DNA of 57,047 nucleotides from Lachnoanaerobaculum sanguinis (GCF_033242365.1 NZ_BTHK01000021.1:1-57047); one strand, 5' to 3'; counted from the first letter of the stretch, positions 17,347 to 26,056 are shown. Numbers and translations are program-made. The notes: generated by a model not told the origin, from the sequence alone.

Positions 17347-17964
17347 TTAATTTGCAACCTTTACCATGCTATGTCTAAGAACACTGTCCTTGTACATATA
17401 TCCCTTTAAAAGTTCCTCAGCAACCACATTTTCACCTAAGCTTTCGTCTTCTATATGCATTACCGCATTATGTAAGTTAGGATCAAATTCTTTGCCCACA
17501 CAATCAATCGGCTTAACTCCCAAATCCTCAAGAGTCTTTGTCATTTGATTGTATATCATTGCTATTCCGTCGGCAAAGGCTTTGCCTTCACCCTCTGAAG
17601 GTGTTGCAAGCATTGCTCTTTCAAAGTTGTCAACTACCGGCAAAAGTTTTTCCGCCACACTTCTTGCTCCCATATCAAACATAGTAGCTTTTTCTTTTTC
17701 ACTTCTTTTTCTGAAATTATCAAACTCCGCCATGCTTCTTTTAAGTCTGTCTGTCAAATCCGCAATGGCAAGGTCTTTTTTATCAGGCTTTCCTTCAAGA
17801 TTTTCATCACTGAAAGCTTCCTCCACCTCAGCCTCCATAGCTGCAGCCTTTGCCGCCGCCTCCTCAGGTGTCTCTTCGGCTTCCTCAACAAATTCCCCTG
17901 TCTCTTCGCCTTCTAAAACCTCTTTGTTCTCTTCCTGTTCTCTTTTTAAATCTTTTTCTTTCAC
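17347..17964 (-). CDS. grpE: Nucleotide exchange factor GrpE
   Basis: DnaK co-chaperone that releases ADP, 205 residues. A long acidic N-terminal stretch precedes the coiled coil and the conserved DNFRKRSEKEK block; the C-terminal beta domain ends in VLRHSMVKVAN. The gene starts 11 bases after the hrcA stop. Confidence 0.95.
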   Translation of the reverse strand: MKEKDLKREQEENKEVLEGEETGEFVEEAEETPEEAAAKAAAMEAEVEEAFSDENLEGKPDKKDLAIADLTDRLKRSMAEFDNFRKRSEKEKATMFDMGARSVAEKLLPVVDNFERAMLATPSEGEGKAFADGIAMIYNQMTKTLEDLGVKPIDCVGKEFDPNLHNAVMHIEDESLGENVVAEELLKGYMYKDSVLRHSMVKVAN

Positions 17965-17975
17965 AGCCCTCTCCT

Positions 17976-19007
17976 CTATTCATCATTTTTAAACTGCTCA
18001 TCAAGCGATGCCATTACAGTTTTTATAGTTTTTAATACTTTCTCATAGTCCATTCTCTTCGGTCCTACTATACCTATAGAGCCTCTGAGTCCTTCGCCTA
18101 TTTCATAATTTGCTGTAACTACGGAAAGATCTCTCATATCTGAAATCGGCACTTCATTTCCGATATATACTCTGATACCGTCACTATCATCATCATTTAC
18201 CCCTGCAAGTATTTCCTTAAGCTTATCCTTTTCTTCAAAAGCATTTACAAGCTGACTTGCCTTCTCTCTGTTGGAGATCTCAGGGTACTTGAAAATATTT
18301 GTGGTACCGCTTGTATATATCTCAAGGTTGTCGGTAGCACTTTTAAACACTGCCGCTACTTCTCGTAAAACCTTATCCACTATATCTCCATAAACTCCCG
18401 CATCCGTTCGTAACTTATTCATAATGCTTAAGTTTATCTCTTCCACGGTAAGTCCGTTTAATGAAGTGTTTATAAGCAGATTCAAGTTTAAGATTTCGCT
18501 CTCCGATATTTCGCTGTCGATATCTATTATCTTATTATTGATAATATTACCTTCCGCAACCGTCACCAAAAGGAGCTTGAACTTATCTATCTTTGAGAGT
18601 TGCAAAAACTTTACTTTATTGGAGTGTATACTCGGCCCTGATATCATCGCGGCATAATTGGTGTCTCTTGCAATGATCTTTGCCAATTGTTTTAAGACAT
18701 TTTCCAATCTGTCCACTTTTTTAAACATCAGATCCTTAAATGCTTCAGTCTCTATCTCCTTTTCTCTCAAGATCTCATCTACATAGAATCTGTATCCCTT
18801 ATCTGAAGGTATACGTCCTGCAGAAGTATGGGGCTGTAAGATATAACCCATATCTTCCAAATCGCTCATTTCATTTCTTATAGTAGCAGAGCTCAAATTT
18901 AACTCAGGGAGCTTTGAAATAGTTCTTGAACCTACCGGCTCCCCGGTTTCCATATAATTCTTTATAATAGCTTTTAAAATAATCGCTTTCCTGTCCTCCG
19001 AATCCAT
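17976..19007 (-). CDS. hrcA: Heat-inducible transcription repressor HrcA
   Basis: Repressor that binds CIRCE operators and is kept active by GroEL, 343 residues. The N-terminal winged helix (NYMETGEPVGSRTISK, LSSATIRNEMSDLE) and the LQPHTSAGRIPSDKGYRFYVD block are diagnostic. First gene of the operon; a perfect CIRCE element and a consensus promoter lie upstream, so the gene is autoregulated. Confidence 0.97.
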   Translation of the reverse strand: MDSEDRKAIILKAIIKNYMETGEPVGSRTISKLPELNLSSATIRNEMSDLEDMGYILQPHTSAGRIPSDKGYRFYVDEILREKEIETEAFKDLMFKKVDRLENVLKQLAKIIARDTNYAAMISGPSIHSNKVKFLQLSKIDKFKLLLVTVAEGNIINNKIIDIDSEISESEILNLNLLINTSLNGLTVEEINLSIMNKLRTDAGVYGDIVDKVLREVAAVFKSATDNLEIYTSGTTNIFKYPEISNREKASQLVNAFEEKDKLKEILAGVNDDDSDGIRVYIGNEVPISDMRDLSVVTANYEIGEGLRGSIGIVGPKRMDYEKVLKTIKTVMASLDEQFKNDE

Positions 19008-19029
19008 TCGCTCCTCCCTTCTTTATTTG

Positions 19030-19056
19030 TTAGCACTCATTTATCTAGAGTGCTAA
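19030..19056. promoter_or_regulatory. CIRCE operator (HrcA binding site)
   Basis: TTAGCACTC (19030-19038), nine spacer bases, then GAGTGCTAA (19048-19056): an exact match to the CIRCE consensus. It lies between the promoter and the hrcA Shine-Dalgarno. Confidence 0.97.
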
Positions 19057-19067
19057 CTCTATTAGCT

Positions 19068-19096
19068 ACTATATTCCATATGGGAATATTTGTCAA
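19068..19096 (-). promoter_or_regulatory. Heat-shock operon promoter
   Basis: On the minus strand TTGACA (19091-19096) and TATAGT (19068-19073) are 17 bases apart, placing the transcription start right before the CIRCE element. A vegetative sigma factor promoter blocked by HrcA is inferred. Confidence 0.85.
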
Positions 19097-19138
19097 TAAC
19101 TTTTTTAAATTTTTTATACCGATAAAATACAAAATAAA

Positions 19139-19166
19139 AAACTCCCAAACAAATGTCTGAGAGTTT
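19139..19166 (-). terminator. Terminator of the tryptophanase-transporter operon
   Basis: On the minus strand a 12-bp stem (with a few G-T pairs) closes a four-base ATTT loop and runs into TTTTTTAT. It starts about 20 bases after the transporter stop codon at 19188. Confidence 0.8.
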
Positions 19167-19187
19167 ATATTTTTTATTATAGCCTTA

Positions 19188-20555
19188 TCAACCTATTCCT
19201 CCATAGAATGCACCTGCTATAAGTGCAAGCAATGCAAGACCTGTATATACATACTTACCTAAGAAGAACCAGATTTCTCCTTTCGGTTTCTTTGCACCTG
19301 CATTTACAGCTTCCATGGTATACTTCTTTCCGAATACGAAGAACAACATCACAGATGCCAGTACCGCACCTATCGGGCAAATATAGATAGATACCGCATC
19401 CATCCAGCTTCCTACAATTCCCTGTATAAGAACTGCAACAACCACACCGATTACTCCGATAATTCCTACAGACTGTACTCTGCTGAGTTTAAACTGCTGC
19501 TGCAATGTAGCTACAGGCGCCTCGTAAAGGTTTACAAGTGAACTGAGTCCTGCAAATGTAACACATACAAAGAATATAATTCCTACAATCATACCGCCGG
19601 GCATCTGATTCATTATATTTACAAGGTAGATGAACATAAGTCCCGGACCGCCTTCACTCAGCTCCGCTCCCGATGTAGCCATAGCAGGTATAATAACGAG
19701 CGCTGCAAGAAGTGCCGCACAGGTATCAAAGATAGCTATGTTCATTGCAGAGAAAGGTACATCCTCTTTCTTACTGAGATAGGAGCCGTAAACAACGGTA
19801 CCGTTACCTGCAATAGAAAGTGAGAAAAATGCCTGTCCGAATGCAAATATCCAAAGTCTTATATCCTTTAATCCTTCAGGATTTACAGTAAAGATATACT
19901 TGTATCCGTTTACTGCACCCGGCTGTATTCCTATATAAACAGCAAGTCCGATCATCATTACAAAAAGCAGAGGCATCATAAACTTATTTGCTTTCTCTAT
20001 ACCGTCAGCAACTCCTAATGCCATAATAGCAAAGTTTACAATGAGTGCTATTATTATCCATGTATTGTTTCCAAATGCTGTAGCTGTAGATCCGAAAGTT
20101 CCACCAATGACATCCATGTTTGTTCCCATTCCAAAGAGCTTTCCTGTAAATGCCATTACTACATATTTAAATATCCAACCTACTACACATGAATAACCTA
20201 TTGCAAGAGCTAAAGAACCTATTGTAGGTATAATTCCTATGCTCTCACCTACTTTTCTGCTCTTTCCGGCATGAGCCATAGCAGCACCGAATGCTCCTAT
20301 AGGACCTTTTCCTGTGCTCCTTCCAAGTGCGATTTCTTCCACTACTCCTGTACTGCCTATCAATATAACGAATATAAAGTAGGGAATCAAAAAAGTCATT
20401 CCCCCCCAGGCTGACACAAGCACCGGAAATCTCCACAGGTTTCCCATACCTACAGCTGAACCTACACATGCTATAATAAAACCTATTTGTGAGTTAAAAC
20501 CATCCTGCTTTACAGGCGTACTATCTGAACCCATAAACTTCCTCCATCTTGCCAA
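19188..20555 (-). CDS. Sodium-dependent amino-acid transporter of the NSS/SNF family (probable TnaT-like)
   Basis: A 455-residue membrane protein with about 11-12 hydrophobic segments. The NSS hallmarks are present: FIIACVGSAVGMGNLWRFP in helix 1 and FFSLSIAGNGTVVYGSYLS in the middle, with GLSSLVNLYEAPVA later. Bacterial NSS members next to tryptophanase (TnaT of Symbiobacterium) import tryptophan with sodium. Here the gene follows the lyase by 58 bases in the same operon, so import of its amino-acid substrate is the natural role. Specificity for tryptophan is inferred from context. Confidence 0.85.
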   Translation of the reverse strand: MARWRKFMGSDSTPVKQDGFNSQIGFIIACVGSAVGMGNLWRFPVLVSAWGGMTFLIPYFIFVILIGSTGVVEEIALGRSTGKGPIGAFGAAMAHAGKSRKVGESIGIIPTIGSLALAIGYSCVVGWIFKYVVMAFTGKLFGMGTNMDVIGGTFGSTATAFGNNTWIIIALIVNFAIMALGVADGIEKANKFMMPLLFVMMIGLAVYIGIQPGAVNGYKYIFTVNPEGLKDIRLWIFAFGQAFFSLSIAGNGTVVYGSYLSKKEDVPFSAMNIAIFDTCAALLAALVIIPAMATSGAELSEGGPGLMFIYLVNIMNQMPGGMIVGIIFFVCVTFAGLSSLVNLYEAPVATLQQQFKLSRVQSVGIIGVIGVVVAVLIQGIVGSWMDAVSIYICPIGAVLASVMLFFVFGKKYTMEAVNAGAKKPKGEIWFFLGKYVYTGLALLALIAGAFYGGIG

Positions 20556-20576
20556 AAATGCAAGTCCCCCTTAAAG

Positions 20577-20604
20577 CAGTCCGGTCTTTAAAAAGACCGG
20601 CTGC
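20577..20604 (-). terminator. Intercistronic hairpin between lyase and transporter genes
   Basis: A strong stem pairing GCAG-CCGGTCTT with AAGACCGG-CTGC lies between the lyase stop and the transporter start. It is followed on the minus strand by only TTTAAGGGG, so it could be a partial terminator or an mRNA-processing/stability element that sets the ratio of the two products. Confidence 0.5.
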
Positions 20605-20613
20605 CAATATGTG

Positions 20614-22299
20614 TTATTTATTCTCCCAGTATCCGTAATTTCCTTCATCACACATTTCTTCTTTGCTTGGAGCATATGGCTCTGCCCATGCATGGAAATG
20701 TCTCATAGGTAATGTATGACCGAATGTAATCTTTAAATTAGGAACCGTATCTCTGTCTTTATAAAGTTGTGTCAATGCTGCAATAATATAATCCATATGC
20801 TGTTTACTGAACTGACTTCTGTTGATAGCCAAACGAACAACATTACATACTTCCTTTTGCTGCTCAGGAGTCTTTAAATCATATTCCATAGAGAAATCAC
20901 CAAGCTCTGAACAACGAATACCGTAACGATGGATCATCTCTAAAGAAAGTGCCTGTCCTGCAAAGCTCTCATGACCTCTCTTATAGTTAAAGAATTTATC
21001 AACATCAATATAAATTCCGTGTCCGCCTGCAGGCTGTACTACAGGAACACCGTTTGCTGTAAGTCCGTCTGCCAGATACTGACACTGTCTTACTCTCTCA
21101 TCCTGATAATCAAATCTTGCCTCTTCATACATACCCTGGCAAAGAGCCATGATATCATGTCCCGACATTCCACCGTAAGAATCATTACCGTAAGCTGATA
21201 TCTGACGAACCTTTAAAAGATGTCCGATATCTGTCTTTACGCTGCCGTCCTCATTAAACTCCGAGAACTTCTGCCAGAAAAGACCCTTGTCACGGAAAGC
21301 CAAAACTCCACCCATATTTGCATGTCCGTTTTTCTTAAGTGATGCTGAAACTACATCAAAGTAAGAGAACATCTCTTTAGCTATTTCACAGATTGACTTG
21401 TCGGCATAGCCCTCTTCATTCATCTTTATGAAGTAGCAGTTCTCTGCCCATCTTGCACCGTCCATAACAAAAGGAATATTGTACTTATGTGCAATCTTTG
21501 AAACTTCTCTGATATTCTTCATAGAAACAGCCTGTCCGCATACAGAGTTGTTTGTTACTGTAGAATAAATAAGCGGAACATTCTCAACACCTACCGCTTC
21601 AATAAGCTGATTGAGTTTATCTATGTCCATATCTCCCTTGAAAGGATTCTTCTCATACTTTCCGCTCTCAGGTACCTCAAATAAAATCTCCTTATGGAAA
21701 AGGTTTCTAGGTACATTACCCATCTGCTTGATATTACCTTCTGTAGTATCAAAGTGAGCATTTGACGGAATAGTAAATACTTTACCCGGCCATCTCTTTG
21801 CAAATAACGGCTTTAATACATCAAATAAAAGTGCCTCCGCACAACGTCCCTGTGGAACGATAAATGTGTTAGGTCTTGAAAGCTGATACTTACCGCCATT
21901 GATAAATCCACCTTCATAGTCAACCAGATACACCTCATTCATCATCTTCTCTACATCATCCTTGTCTACGCCCTCTTTGATGTAGTTGATAAGTCTCTTC
22001 TGATCGTCTCCTCTTTCCCATACATCTCTGAATGCATCCAAAAGAACATAATATCCTTTATTTCTTCCGTAAGACTCGTCTGCAAGGAACATAGCCGACC
22101 ATTGTGTGTCTGTCATTGATGTAGTACCCGAGTCTGAAAGGCAGTCGATATATAAAAGACCTGCAGGGAAAGCAAACTCATTATAATGAGTCATCTCAAG
22201 AGCTTTCTTTCTTTGCTCCTGTGTAACTGTAGGAACTTCTCTCACTACATGTGTCCATGACTTCGGTGCCTCTACACCTAACATCTTCTCATACTCCAT
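20614..22299 (-). CDS. tnaA: Tryptophanase-family beta-eliminating lyase
   Basis: PLP enzyme that splits an aromatic amino acid, probably tryptophan to indole, pyruvate and ammonia. The STVTNNSVCGQAVS and NIPFVMDGARWAENCYFI blocks match tryptophanase/tyrosine phenol-lyase. The PLP-lysine region reads SASLKKNGHANMGG rather than the classical SAKKDAMVPMGG. At 561 residues it is about 90 longer than E. coli TnaA (471), so it is a divergent subfamily and substrate is not certain. The start chosen is the ATG at 22299, 6 bases after GGAGGT; an upstream in-frame start at 22344 has no ribosome-binding site. The downstream NSS transporter and divergent YheO-type regulator support a catabolic operon. 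Confidence 0.85.
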   Translation of the reverse strand: MEYEKMLGVEAPKSWTHVVREVPTVTQEQRKKALEMTHYNEFAFPAGLLYIDCLSDSGTTSMTDTQWSAMFLADESYGRNKGYYVLLDAFRDVWERGDDQKRLINYIKEGVDKDDVEKMMNEVYLVDYEGGFINGGKYQLSRPNTFIVPQGRCAEALLFDVLKPLFAKRWPGKVFTIPSNAHFDTTEGNIKQMGNVPRNLFHKEILFEVPESGKYEKNPFKGDMDIDKLNQLIEAVGVENVPLIYSTVTNNSVCGQAVSMKNIREVSKIAHKYNIPFVMDGARWAENCYFIKMNEEGYADKSICEIAKEMFSYFDVVSASLKKNGHANMGGVLAFRDKGLFWQKFSEFNEDGSVKTDIGHLLKVRQISAYGNDSYGGMSGHDIMALCQGMYEEARFDYQDERVRQCQYLADGLTANGVPVVQPAGGHGIYIDVDKFFNYKRGHESFAGQALSLEMIHRYGIRCSELGDFSMEYDLKTPEQQKEVCNVVRLAINRSQFSKQHMDYIIAALTQLYKDRDTVPNLKITFGHTLPMRHFHAWAEPYAPSKEEMCDEGNYGYWENK

Positions 22300-22914
22300 T
22301 TTAATACCTCCAAATACAAAAATATATTTTGATACCCCGGTCATCGTAAGTAACGACTGGCGGACGGTATTACAATCCCTTTAAGCAATAAATATATCTC
22401 ATCTGATTATCGAGACTATATGCATTTAATCTCTAAAAGTTTTATATATAAGTGAAATATTATCTAAATATTGCTATGAGAATAATTTATCACCTTTTTA
22501 GAACATTGTCAATATTGTTTAATAAAAAGCTTGTTATGGTTTATTTTTAGTATATTTATGTGCATTTTGCATTAAATTTTTATTTTAAGATAATTCTTTG
22601 AAAATAAAGAAATTGCTATTTGATAAATTTATCGGGATTTTTCTTAACTTCGTCTTTAAGCAGATATACAGATATATAGTTAAAAGCCCTTTATTTTCAT
22701 ATATATTTTTAAATCAAATAATATCTGAGAATTTTCGTGAGAATTTTTTCTCATTTTCTTTATATCAACTTCTTTTTAATCAATTTATCATTTTCGTGAT
22801 TTTGCTTAAAACTTAAATTTTATATCATAATATTTTAAGTTTTGGTATAATAATAACAGATATTTCTTCAAGCTTTAATATGACGGTACAATACAAATAT
22901 GATTTGGAGTATTT
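22300..22914. promoter_or_regulatory. Divergent control region between the lyase and the YheO-type regulator
   Basis: On the minus strand TTGACA (22507-22512) is followed after 17 bases by TAAATT (22484-22489), giving a lyase mRNA leader of roughly 180 bases. Within the leader, about 22334-22376, GTAATACCG...GGGGTATC can close a large hairpin with GTCGT/ACGAT inside. No tnaC-like Trp-containing leader peptide was found. On the plus strand an extended -10 (TGG-TATAAT, 22846-22851) serves the regulator gene. An A/T-rich frame at 22598-22816 is not credible as a gene. Confidence 0.6.
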
Positions 22915-23565
22915 ATGAATGAATTTGAGATAAAGCGATATATTGATTTTTCCGATTTTTTGAGCACTCTGCTGGGTCCCGACTATGAAATTATACTATA
23001 TGATCTAAAACATATAATATATATAATAAACGGAGATATAAGCGGCAGACAAACAGGTGATGTGCTCAGTACAACGATGAAAACCCTATTACAGAATAAA
23101 GAATCCGCTGATAAGAAATGGATATCAAACTATAGAGCTCTTTCAGCCAACGGCAAGATTCTAAGATGTTCTACATTTTATATAAAAGATGAAAAAGGCA
23201 AACCTGTAGGAGCACTCAATATAAACTTTGACGACAACAGGTACAGAGAACTTTCAAACCTTGTATTTTCTCTATGTCATCCGGATAATTATGTATCCAA
23301 AAATATTTCTATTGAAATAAAGGGAAACGATGACCAGGCAGTTTTTTCCGAAAACATTTCAAATACGATAGATGAAGTATTAAAAAGGATTGATAAGTCT
23401 CTTCCCTTCAGCAAGCTTAGCCATTCAGAGAAGCTTGATATAATACGTCAGCTCTATCAAAAAGGTATTTTTTCTATGAAAGGTGCCATAAAGACAGTAG
23501 GTCTCAAACTGTCATGCTCTCCTGCAAGTATGTACAGATATCTGGAGACAGTAAAAAATGAGTGA
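22915..23565 (+). CDS. YheO/DauR-type transcriptional regulator (PAS-like domain + HTH)
   Basis: A 216-residue regulator. The N-terminal 115 residues fit the YheO PAS-like domain (LSTLLGPDYEIILYDL, LRCSTFYIKDEKGKPVGALNINFD). The C-terminal 60 residues (SHSEKLDIIRQLYQKGIF, MKGAIKTVGLKLSCSPASMYRYL) are the DauR-like helix-turn-helix. Members of this family sense small ligands and control amino-acid catabolism genes, as DauR does for D-arginine. Divergence from the lyase-transporter operon makes it the likely local regulator. Ligand unknown. Confidence 0.85.
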   Translation: MNEFEIKRYIDFSDFLSTLLGPDYEIILYDLKHIIYIINGDISGRQTGDVLSTTMKTLLQNKESADKKWISNYRALSANGKILRCSTFYIKDEKGKPVGALNINFDDNRYRELSNLVFSLCHPDNYVSKNISIEIKGNDDQAVFSENISNTIDEVLKRIDKSLPFSKLSHSEKLDIIRQLYQKGIFSMKGAIKTVGLKLSCSPASMYRYLETVKNE

Positions 23566-23663
23566 TAATAAACTTTTACATGTGTTTAAAAAAGTATATA
23601 TTATCTTTAATTAAAAGTAATATTAACTACTCAATTTATGTGCTACAATAGTATGAAAGATAT

Positions 23664-23681
23664 GTCTCTTTAAAAAGAGAC
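23664..23681 (+). other. 5' leader hairpin before the 260-residue secreted protein
   Basis: GTCTCTT-TAAA-AAGAGAC is a perfect 7-bp stem 35 bases ahead of the ATG. It is not followed by a T tract, so it is more likely an mRNA 5' stabilising hairpin than a terminator. Confidence 0.4.
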
Positions 23682-23715
23682 GTGAAAAAAATCCGGTATA
23701 AAAGAAAGGAATTTT

Positions 23716-24498
23716 ATGAAAAAACTGATTTTAATTTTATCACTGCTTTTTTCACTCTTTATGAGTATGTCGGTATTTGCTGCCGACTATAGTATAGGTA
23801 GTGCGTCATGGGATGTAGGAAGCAAGGCATTGGCGACTTGGGATGAGACCGAGGACAAGACAAAGTACAAAGTACAGTTGTACAAGGGTAACAAAAAAGT
23901 CGGCTCAAACAATGCTGCAAGCTCCGAGAAATATGATTTTACAAAACTTATCATAGACAATGGTGCAGGAAACTACTCATTCAGAGTTTATCCGTTAAAA
24001 GGCGGTCCATCAATGACAGTATCATCTGAGATTGAGTATTTTGATTATGATACAATCGCTGAATTTAAGAAGAGTCGTGGCGGTTCAACTCCAAACTCTA
24101 CTTCTACAAGTACAAGCACAACAAATACAGGAACAACTACAGGTTGGTATCAAACAAACGGTATTTGGCATTACAGAAAGGCTGACGGTACACATGCCAC
24201 TAACTGGTTTATGGTAAACAACCTTTGGTATTTCTTTGATGCTAACGGAAATATGCTTACAGGATGGATTGAGAATAACGGTAACAAATACTATCTCAAT
24301 CAGCCAAACGGTGATATGCCTGTAGGTTGGGCACTTATCAATGATAAGTGGTACTATTTTGAGGAATCAGGTCTTTATAAGAAGGGCTGGATAGAGTACA
24401 ACGGACATTGGTATTACCTTGATACCAACGGACAGATGGTTACAAATACAACTATCGACGGATATAATATAAATCAAGACGGTATTTGGGTTCAATAA
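23716..24498 (+). CDS. Secreted protein with FN3-like domain and cell-wall-binding repeats
   Basis: A 260-residue exported protein. Signal peptide at residues 1-22 (hydrophobic core LILILSLLFSLFMSMSVFA). Residues 23-115 look like a fibronectin-III-like beta sandwich (ASWDVGSKALATWDE, YSFRVYPLKGG). A Ser/Thr/Asn linker follows at about 122-140, then five aromatic wall-binding repeats (GWYQTNGIWHYRKADG, LWYFFDANGNMLTGW, KWYYFEESGLYKKGW, HWYYLDTNGQM). No enzyme domain is seen. Shine-Dalgarno AAAGGAA precedes the ATG. A small membrane peptide gene follows after 16 bases. Confidence 0.82.
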   Translation: MKKLILILSLLFSLFMSMSVFAADYSIGSASWDVGSKALATWDETEDKTKYKVQLYKGNKKVGSNNAASSEKYDFTKLIIDNGAGNYSFRVYPLKGGPSMTVSSEIEYFDYDTIAEFKKSRGGSTPNSTSTSTSTTNTGTTTGWYQTNGIWHYRKADGTHATNWFMVNNLWYFFDANGNMLTGWIENNGNKYYLNQPNGDMPVGWALINDKWYYFEESGLYKKGWIEYNGHWYYLDTNGQMVTNTTIDGYNINQDGIWVQ

Positions 24499-24514
24499 TA
24501 AAGGGGATTTTAAT

Positions 24515-24628
24515 ATGCTGAAAAAACATCAATTTTGGGCAATTGTAGCGGTTGTAGGATTGGTAATGTGTTTTATCACAGGCCATGCTATGGTGGCAGG
24601 ACACAAACCAAAAACAGTTACAGAATAA
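24515..24628 (+). CDS. 37-residue single-pass membrane peptide
   Basis: Short frame preceded by an AAAGGGG Shine-Dalgarno 8 bases before the ATG, and ended by TAA just before a strong terminator. The peptide is MLKKHQFW followed by a hydrophobic helix (AIVAVVGLVMCFITG) and a basic, polar tail. It lies 16 bases after the secreted wall-binding protein gene and would be co-transcribed with it. No family recognised; correct start, RBS and terminator position make it a plausible gene. Confidence 0.6.
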   Translation: MLKKHQFWAIVAVVGLVMCFITGHAMVAGHKPKTVTE

Positions 24629-24640
24629 AGAGATTAGAAA

Positions 24641-24671
24641 AGAGCAGGGACTTGAGTGAGTCACCTGCTCT
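24641..24671. terminator. Bidirectional terminator between convergent genes
   Basis: AGAGCAGG (24641-24648) pairs with CCTGCTCT (24664-24671), followed by TTTATTATT on the plus strand; the minus strand also runs into TTTTCTAAT. It ends the plus-strand peptide gene and the minus-strand membrane protein gene. Confidence 0.85.
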
Positions 24672-24678
24672 TTTATTA

Positions 24679-25053
24679 TTAGAATTTAATAAGCATGCTC
24701 TTTGCTATAAATGCCGCACCTCCGAAAATAAGTATCAACATAACTACCCAATCAAAAAGTGTCAGATACTGAATATAAAATCTGGTCGACTGAATGAGAC
24801 TTGCTATAATCAAAAGTACACTTAGCACCATAGCAATCTTTGAACCTTTATTCGGTCTTATAAATATCCAGACTAAAGAAAAGATAAACGGTACTATTAC
24901 CAATCCTGAACTGATGTGCATACCCATCAGTCTAATGCCGCCGCCCCAGAAGGAATTTGTCACAGTTACCTTTTGTGATAAGAAGAACAAACCTACTACC
25001 AGCATGATAAGTCCTCCCCAGAAATATAAATAAAAATCATTCTTTCTACTCAT
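24679..25053 (-). CDS. Four-helix membrane protein, function unknown
   Basis: 124 residues, with hydrophobic segments near residues 9-26, 47-64, 72-88 and 97-118. A GGAG Shine-Dalgarno precedes the ATG. The spacing of helices resembles small LiaF-N/DUF-type membrane proteins, but I cannot assign a family. The gene stands alone between a terminator and the tRNA-Pro region. Confidence 0.6.
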   Translation of the reverse strand: MSRKNDFYLYFWGGLIMLVVGLFFLSQKVTVTNSFWGGGIRLMGMHISSGLVIVPFIFSLVWIFIRPNKGSKIAMVLSVLLIIASLIQSTRFYIQYLTLFDWVVMLILIFGGAAFIAKSMLIKF

Positions 25054-25225
25054 ATCTTTTCTCCTCTCTATTATGCTTGCTTTTTATAGCTACTTTAGGT
25101 TTATTTTATCATATATTACAATTTATACAAATTAATTTTCATTTAAGGTTTATGTGAGGGTATGCACTCAATGGACTTTGGTTATACTTCATAAAGCCGC
25201 TTCAGACGCCCTTAAAACTGTAAAC

Positions 25226-25256
25226 GGCTTAAACAAGAGTCATACATGTTTAAGCC
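25226..25256 (-). terminator. Hairpin after tRNA-Pro
   Basis: GGCTTAAACA and TGTTTAAGCC form a perfect 10-bp stem about 10 bases beyond the tRNA 3' end in the direction of transcription. The following sequence GTTTACAGTTTTAAG is only moderately U-rich. Confidence 0.6.
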
Positions 25257-25265
25257 ATCTTAATA

Positions 25266-25339
25266 TCGGAATGACAAGACTTGAACTTGCGACCTCTTGA
25301 CCCCCAGTCAAGCGTGCTGCCAAACTGCACCACATCCCG
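25266..25339 (-). tRNA. tRNA-Pro(GGG)
   Basis: Reading the minus strand, the acceptor arms CGGGATG and CATTCCG pair (one G-T), with discriminator A. The anticodon stem CTTGA/TCAAG holds the loop CTGGGGG, giving anticodon GGG. The T arm GCAAG-TTCAAGT-CTTGT is normal. CCA is not encoded. It is a stand-alone gene. Confidence 0.9.
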
Positions 25340-25432
25340 TAAACTATTGATATAGTATCCATTATATAAAACTTTTCAATATTTGCCAACAAATTTTTTA
25401 CTGAAATTCATATTCAATACACATAATATAAG

Positions 25433-25460
25433 TTGACAGTTTTTGCAAACATTATATAAT
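25433..25460 (+). promoter_or_regulatory. Promoter of the 183-residue secreted protein gene
   Basis: TTGACA (25433-25438) and TATAAT (25455-25460) are perfect and 16 bases apart, 45 bases before the ATG at 25505. Confidence 0.8.
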
Positions 25461-25504
25461 ATTAATTAATAATTAAATTTATCTTTATATTTTAAGGAGT
25501 TAGT

Positions 25505-26056
25505 ATGAAAAAAAGATTTTATTTGGCTTTATCCGCTCTTGCTATCAGTACAGCGCTTACAATACCTGTATTTGCAGGGACATGGAAACAGGATAATACA
25601 GGCTGGTGGTACGAAAGAGATGATAAGAGCTTTCCTGTATCTGTTTGGGAGCAGATAGACGGATCATGGTATTACTTTAATGAGAACGGATACATGCTGT
25701 CAAATCAATGGTTTGGAAATTATTATCTCGGATCTACCGGTGCGATGCTTACAAATACTGTTGTGGACGGATATCAGGTAGGTGCAGACGGCGCGTACAT
25801 CCCCGCTTCTCAGTCTACAGGCAGCTCAAAATCAAATACTCAGAATGCATCGGCATCTAACAACAGTTCAAACACAGGAACTGCTATAAATAACAGAGCA
25901 ACTGATTATATACTAAATAAAAACAGCCACGTATTCCATTATTCAAACTGTACTGCAGTACAGAAGATGAGAGAGCATAATAAAATACCTTTTAGCGGAA
26001 CAAGAGATGAGGCTATTTCCAAAGGATATACACCTTGTCAAATATGTCATCCTTAG
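25505..26056 (+). CDS. Secreted wall-binding-repeat protein with C-terminal metal-binding-like domain
   Basis: 183 residues. Signal peptide at 1-24 (LALSALAISTALTIPVFAG). Residues 25-100 carry wall-binding repeats (WKQDNTGWWYERDDKSF, SWYYFNENGYMLSNQWF). A Ser/Asn linker leads to a C-terminal domain, residues 134-183: DYILNKNSHVFHYSNC...TPCQICHP. This module has conserved Cys/His and occurs at the end of various Firmicute secreted proteins; it resembles Ada-type zinc-binding folds. Function unknown; surface location is likely. Confidence 0.8.
   Translation: MKKRFYLALSALAISTALTIPVFAGTWKQDNTGWWYERDDKSFPVSVWEQIDGSWYYFNENGYMLSNQWFGNYYLGSTGAMLTNTVVDGYQVGADGAYIPASQSTGSSKSNTQNASASNNSSNTGTAINNRATDYILNKNSHVFHYSNCTAVQKMREHNKIPFSGTRDEAISKGYTPCQICHP

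Noticed and set aside
15604..17992. Several long plus-strand frames opposite dnaK and grpE
   Set aside because: Codon-bias shadows of highly expressed genes; no RBS and no domain.
22300..22344. Upstream in-frame start for the lyase
   Set aside because: Lacks an RBS and adds residues unlike the family; the ATG at 22299 has GGAGGT at ideal spacing.
22598..22816. 72-codon hydrophobic frame between the lyase and its regulator
   Set aside because: Extreme Phe/Ile/Leu content from A/T-rich DNA, no RBS, and it lies across the divergent promoter region.
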